DNA from: Candidatus Cloacimonadota bacterium
GTDB taxonomy: Bacteria > Muiribacteriota > UBA6191 > JACPRK01
Direction of reading: 5' to 3'
Assembly: GCA_021772705.1 (NCBI GenBank)
Contig: JAJFLN010000748.1
Location: 1 to 7,148, forward strand
DNA length: 7,148 nt
The position numbers and the translations under genes were made by a program. This document shows, piece after piece, positions 5,886-7,148 of this stretch. Position 1 is the first letter of the stretch. Every line of letters begins with the position of its first letter. Under the pieces are notes generated by a model that saw only the letters and a list, made by a program, of their open reading frames with translations, had not been told where the DNA came from and made no database searches.

Positions 5886-6947
5886 CTACCGCGGCTGGTG
5901 GGAACGCCGCGAGTCCATGCGCCGTTTCAGCAACTCCAGGGCCCCGGCGGCAGCGTGCCGGACCTTCTCGCTGAAAGCGCGGTTCCCGGTACCGTCCGGG
6001 TCGGTGCCCTCTTGAATGCGGGTCAGAGCTTCCTCGGCCAGGGGCGTTGAGCCGTTGTAGCCCAGGCCCAGTACGGCCTTCTCGACGATCTCCTCCGAGG
6101 AGTCCCGCAGGGCTTCCAGGAGCAGGCTCTCGACCTGGGGAATCTCGACCTTGCTCAGCAGATAAAGTGCGGAGTCCCGGGTCCACTCGTCGGAGCTGGC
6201 CAGCATCTCCCGGATGCTCTTCACCACTTCCTCGGGGTGGAACATCACCAGCAGCCGGGCCGCGTTGGCTCGAATCCGGTTGTCCCGATCCGCCAGGTAG
6301 GGCATGACCAGAGGCACGGCACGGGGATCGCCCAGAATCTGGAATCCCTCGATGGCGTTGGCTCGAACACGGCTGTCGCTATGTTCCAGGAACGCCTTGA
6401 TCTTGAAGAAGGCATCGCTTCTCTTGAAGTACGCCAGGTACTTGGCCAGAGTGGCCAGGACGTGGTCGTGCTTCTCGCTGTCAGCATGGGCGGCCAGCCG
6501 CTGGTAAGCCTGGTCGTCGGGCTCCTTGGTCAACTCGATGATCGCCTTGATGCGAATCTTGTAGTCGATGCTGTTCAGCTCGTAATACCAGTATTCCCGG
6601 CTGCCGTAGACGTAGGTCGGCGCCTCGGCTGGTTCGTCGGAGATGGCTTCCTCGAACTCGTGGGGCAGGATGATCCCGATGTCCCGGATCTGGGTCATCT
6701 TCTTCAGCCGGGCAAAGGCCTTTTTCCCGTAGTACCTGACGGCGACGGACTTGTCGTTCAGATGTTCCTTCAGGATCTTCAGGAACCTGGGCACCTGGGA
6801 ACCATCGAAGATGGGCACCGTCAGGATTTGACGGACCGCTTCGAGACGGGTGTCCTCGTCGCCTCCGTGCAGCCTCTGTTCGAGGACGTCGTAATCTAAC
6901 CGGTCTTCCACCGCCGAGGTGCCTCCAGATGAGCCTGATCCGGGCAT
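5886..6947 (-). CDS. Cytoplasmic HEAT-repeat protein
   Basis: This 353-residue protein is an all-helical solenoid with no signal peptide or membrane segment. After a Gly/Ser-rich start (1-12), HEAT-type helical pairs can be traced at about 18-45, 50-82, 118-140, 146-172, 178-205, 210-238, 241-266, 272-298 and 322-340. The clearest are DSRVRANAIEGFQILGDPRA (191-210) and RDNRIRANAARLL (221-233), with the typical Asp/Arg and Ala pattern of bacterial HEAT/PBS-lyase-like repeats. Such proteins usually serve as protein-binding scaffolds; no catalytic residues are seen. It is the first gene after the only good promoter and ends 10 bases before the propeller gene, so it may help that protein's expression or assembly, or bind the same machinery. 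The ATG start has no strong ribosome-binding site. The fold is well supported, but the partner is unknown. Confidence 0.88.
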   Translation of the reverse strand: MPGSGSSGGTSAVEDRLDYDVLEQRLHGGDEDTRLEAVRQILTVPIFDGSQVPRFLKILKEHLNDKSVAVRYYGKKAFARLKKMTQIRDIGIILPHEFEEAISDEPAEAPTYVYGSREYWYYELNSIDYKIRIKAIIELTKEPDDQAYQRLAAHADSEKHDHVLATLAKYLAYFKRSDAFFKIKAFLEHSDSRVRANAIEGFQILGDPRAVPLVMPYLADRDNRIRANAARLLVMFHPEEVVKSIREMLASSDEWTRDSALYLLSKVEIPQVESLLLEALRDSSEEIVEKAVLGLGYNGSTPLAEEALTRIQEGTDPDGTGNRAFSEKVRHAAAGALELLKRRMDSRRSHQPR

Positions 6948-6965
6948 TTCCCGGTTCCATCGCCG

Positions 6966-6994
6966 ATTATACTGAACCGCTCCCCGTCGGGCAA
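6966..6994 (-). promoter_or_regulatory. Sigma-70-type promoter for the HEAT-propeller genes
   Basis: On the minus strand, TTGCCC (6989-6994, four of six to TTGACA) is separated by exactly 17 bases from TATAAT (6966-6971, a perfect -10 hexamer). Transcription would start near 6959-6960, only about 12 bases before the HEAT gene ATG, so the leader is very short. It is the best promoter in the window and probably drives at least the two genes downstream. Confidence 0.7.
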
Positions 6995-7055
6995 GGAAGG
7001 TGGGGGCACGGGGTGCATGTCACCCAGGGGGTCCCCTCCTCCGTTCGCCCCACTA

Positions 7056-7071
7056 TGGATGCCCGCATCCA
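7056..7071. repeat. Small inverted repeat upstream of the promoter
   Basis: TGGATGC and GCATCCA form a perfect seven-base inverted repeat around CC. It lies about 60 bases upstream of the -35 element. It could be a binding site for a dimeric regulator or a chance palindrome; no second copy was noticed. Nearby short G/C runs (7011-7025 and 7026-7037) can also pair weakly. The rest of 6995-7106 shows no gene. Confidence 0.4.
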
Positions 7072-7100
7072 GGACGACTGAATGGCCGAGTTTTCCCGAT

Positions 7101-7148
7101 CCGTTCGTCCTGAGCCTGTCGAAGCATGTCCTGAGCTACGCCGAAGGG
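7101..7148. repeat. Two tandem cores of the dispersed repeat at the right edge
   Basis: CCGTTC (7101-7106) is followed by GTCCTGAGCCTGTCGAAG (7107-7124), CAT, and then GTCCTGAGCTACGCCGAAGGG (7128-7148), two related cores 21 bases apart. The last 24 bases (7125-7148) equal the first 24 bases of the window. The orientation is the same as at the left end, so the five genes lie between direct copies. The element is cut by the window edge. Confidence 0.85.

Noticed and set aside
6237..6899. Plus-strand open frame of 220 codons opposite the HEAT gene
   Set aside because: Its composition mirrors the HEAT codons (many Val, Leu, Gly, Asp), it has no motif or ribosome-binding site that I can see, and the minus-strand reading is clearly the real one.
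6481..6960. Alternative minus-strand frame starting at the ATG at 6958-6960
   Set aside because: Its translation is Arg/Pro-rich and lacks any domain, while the overlapping frame gives a clean HEAT solenoid.

Overview
The window is a GC-rich (by eye roughly 60%) bacterial segment. It holds five genes, all on the minus strand and tightly packed, between two intergenic ends that carry the same short dispersed repeat. I cannot name the organism. Signal-peptide and membrane-anchored proteins, a WD40/TolB-like giant and heavy repeat content fit an uncultured, probably diderm lineage. The repeat core (TCCTGAGC...GCCGAAGGG) is of a kind I recall from several environmental phyla, but this is recollection and does not assign a taxon.

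Layout in transcription order, right to left. Positions 6948-7148: intergenic, with two tandem repeat cores at the extreme right and a clear sigma-70-type promoter (TTGCCC, 17-base spacer, TATAAT) ending just before the first gene. Positions 5886-6947: cytoplasmic HEAT-repeat protein. Positions 2420-5875, starting 10 bases after the previous stop: an 1151-residue protein with a pilin-like or membrane-anchor N-terminus, about eleven PD40/WD40-like blade motifs in two clusters, and a C-terminal beta-sandwich that looks like a carbohydrate-binding module. Positions 2290-2419: a 130-base gap with a possible weak promoter. Positions 1360-2289: exported TPR protein with a Gly/Ser/Tyr-repeat linker and a C-terminal coiled coil. 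Positions 659-1363: PlsC-type 1-acylglycerol-3-phosphate acyltransferase, starting on a GTG that overlaps the previous stop. Positions 228-536: YbaB/EbfC nucleoid-associated protein with a strong ribosome-binding site. Positions 1-227: intergenic, with a bulged hairpin that may end the transcript and a 69-base direct repeat with an inverted partner.

Functional reading: the HEAT protein and the large propeller protein look like one translational unit, and the TPR protein and PlsC look like a second. Whether all five form one operon is inference. The most unusual item is the propeller protein, which combines a pseudopilin-like start, two propellers and a sugar-binding-like end. YbaB lies next to neither dnaX nor recR in the visible sequence, although these are its usual partners. 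The conserved functions (YbaB, PlsC) are secure. The roles of the other three genes are not known from sequence.
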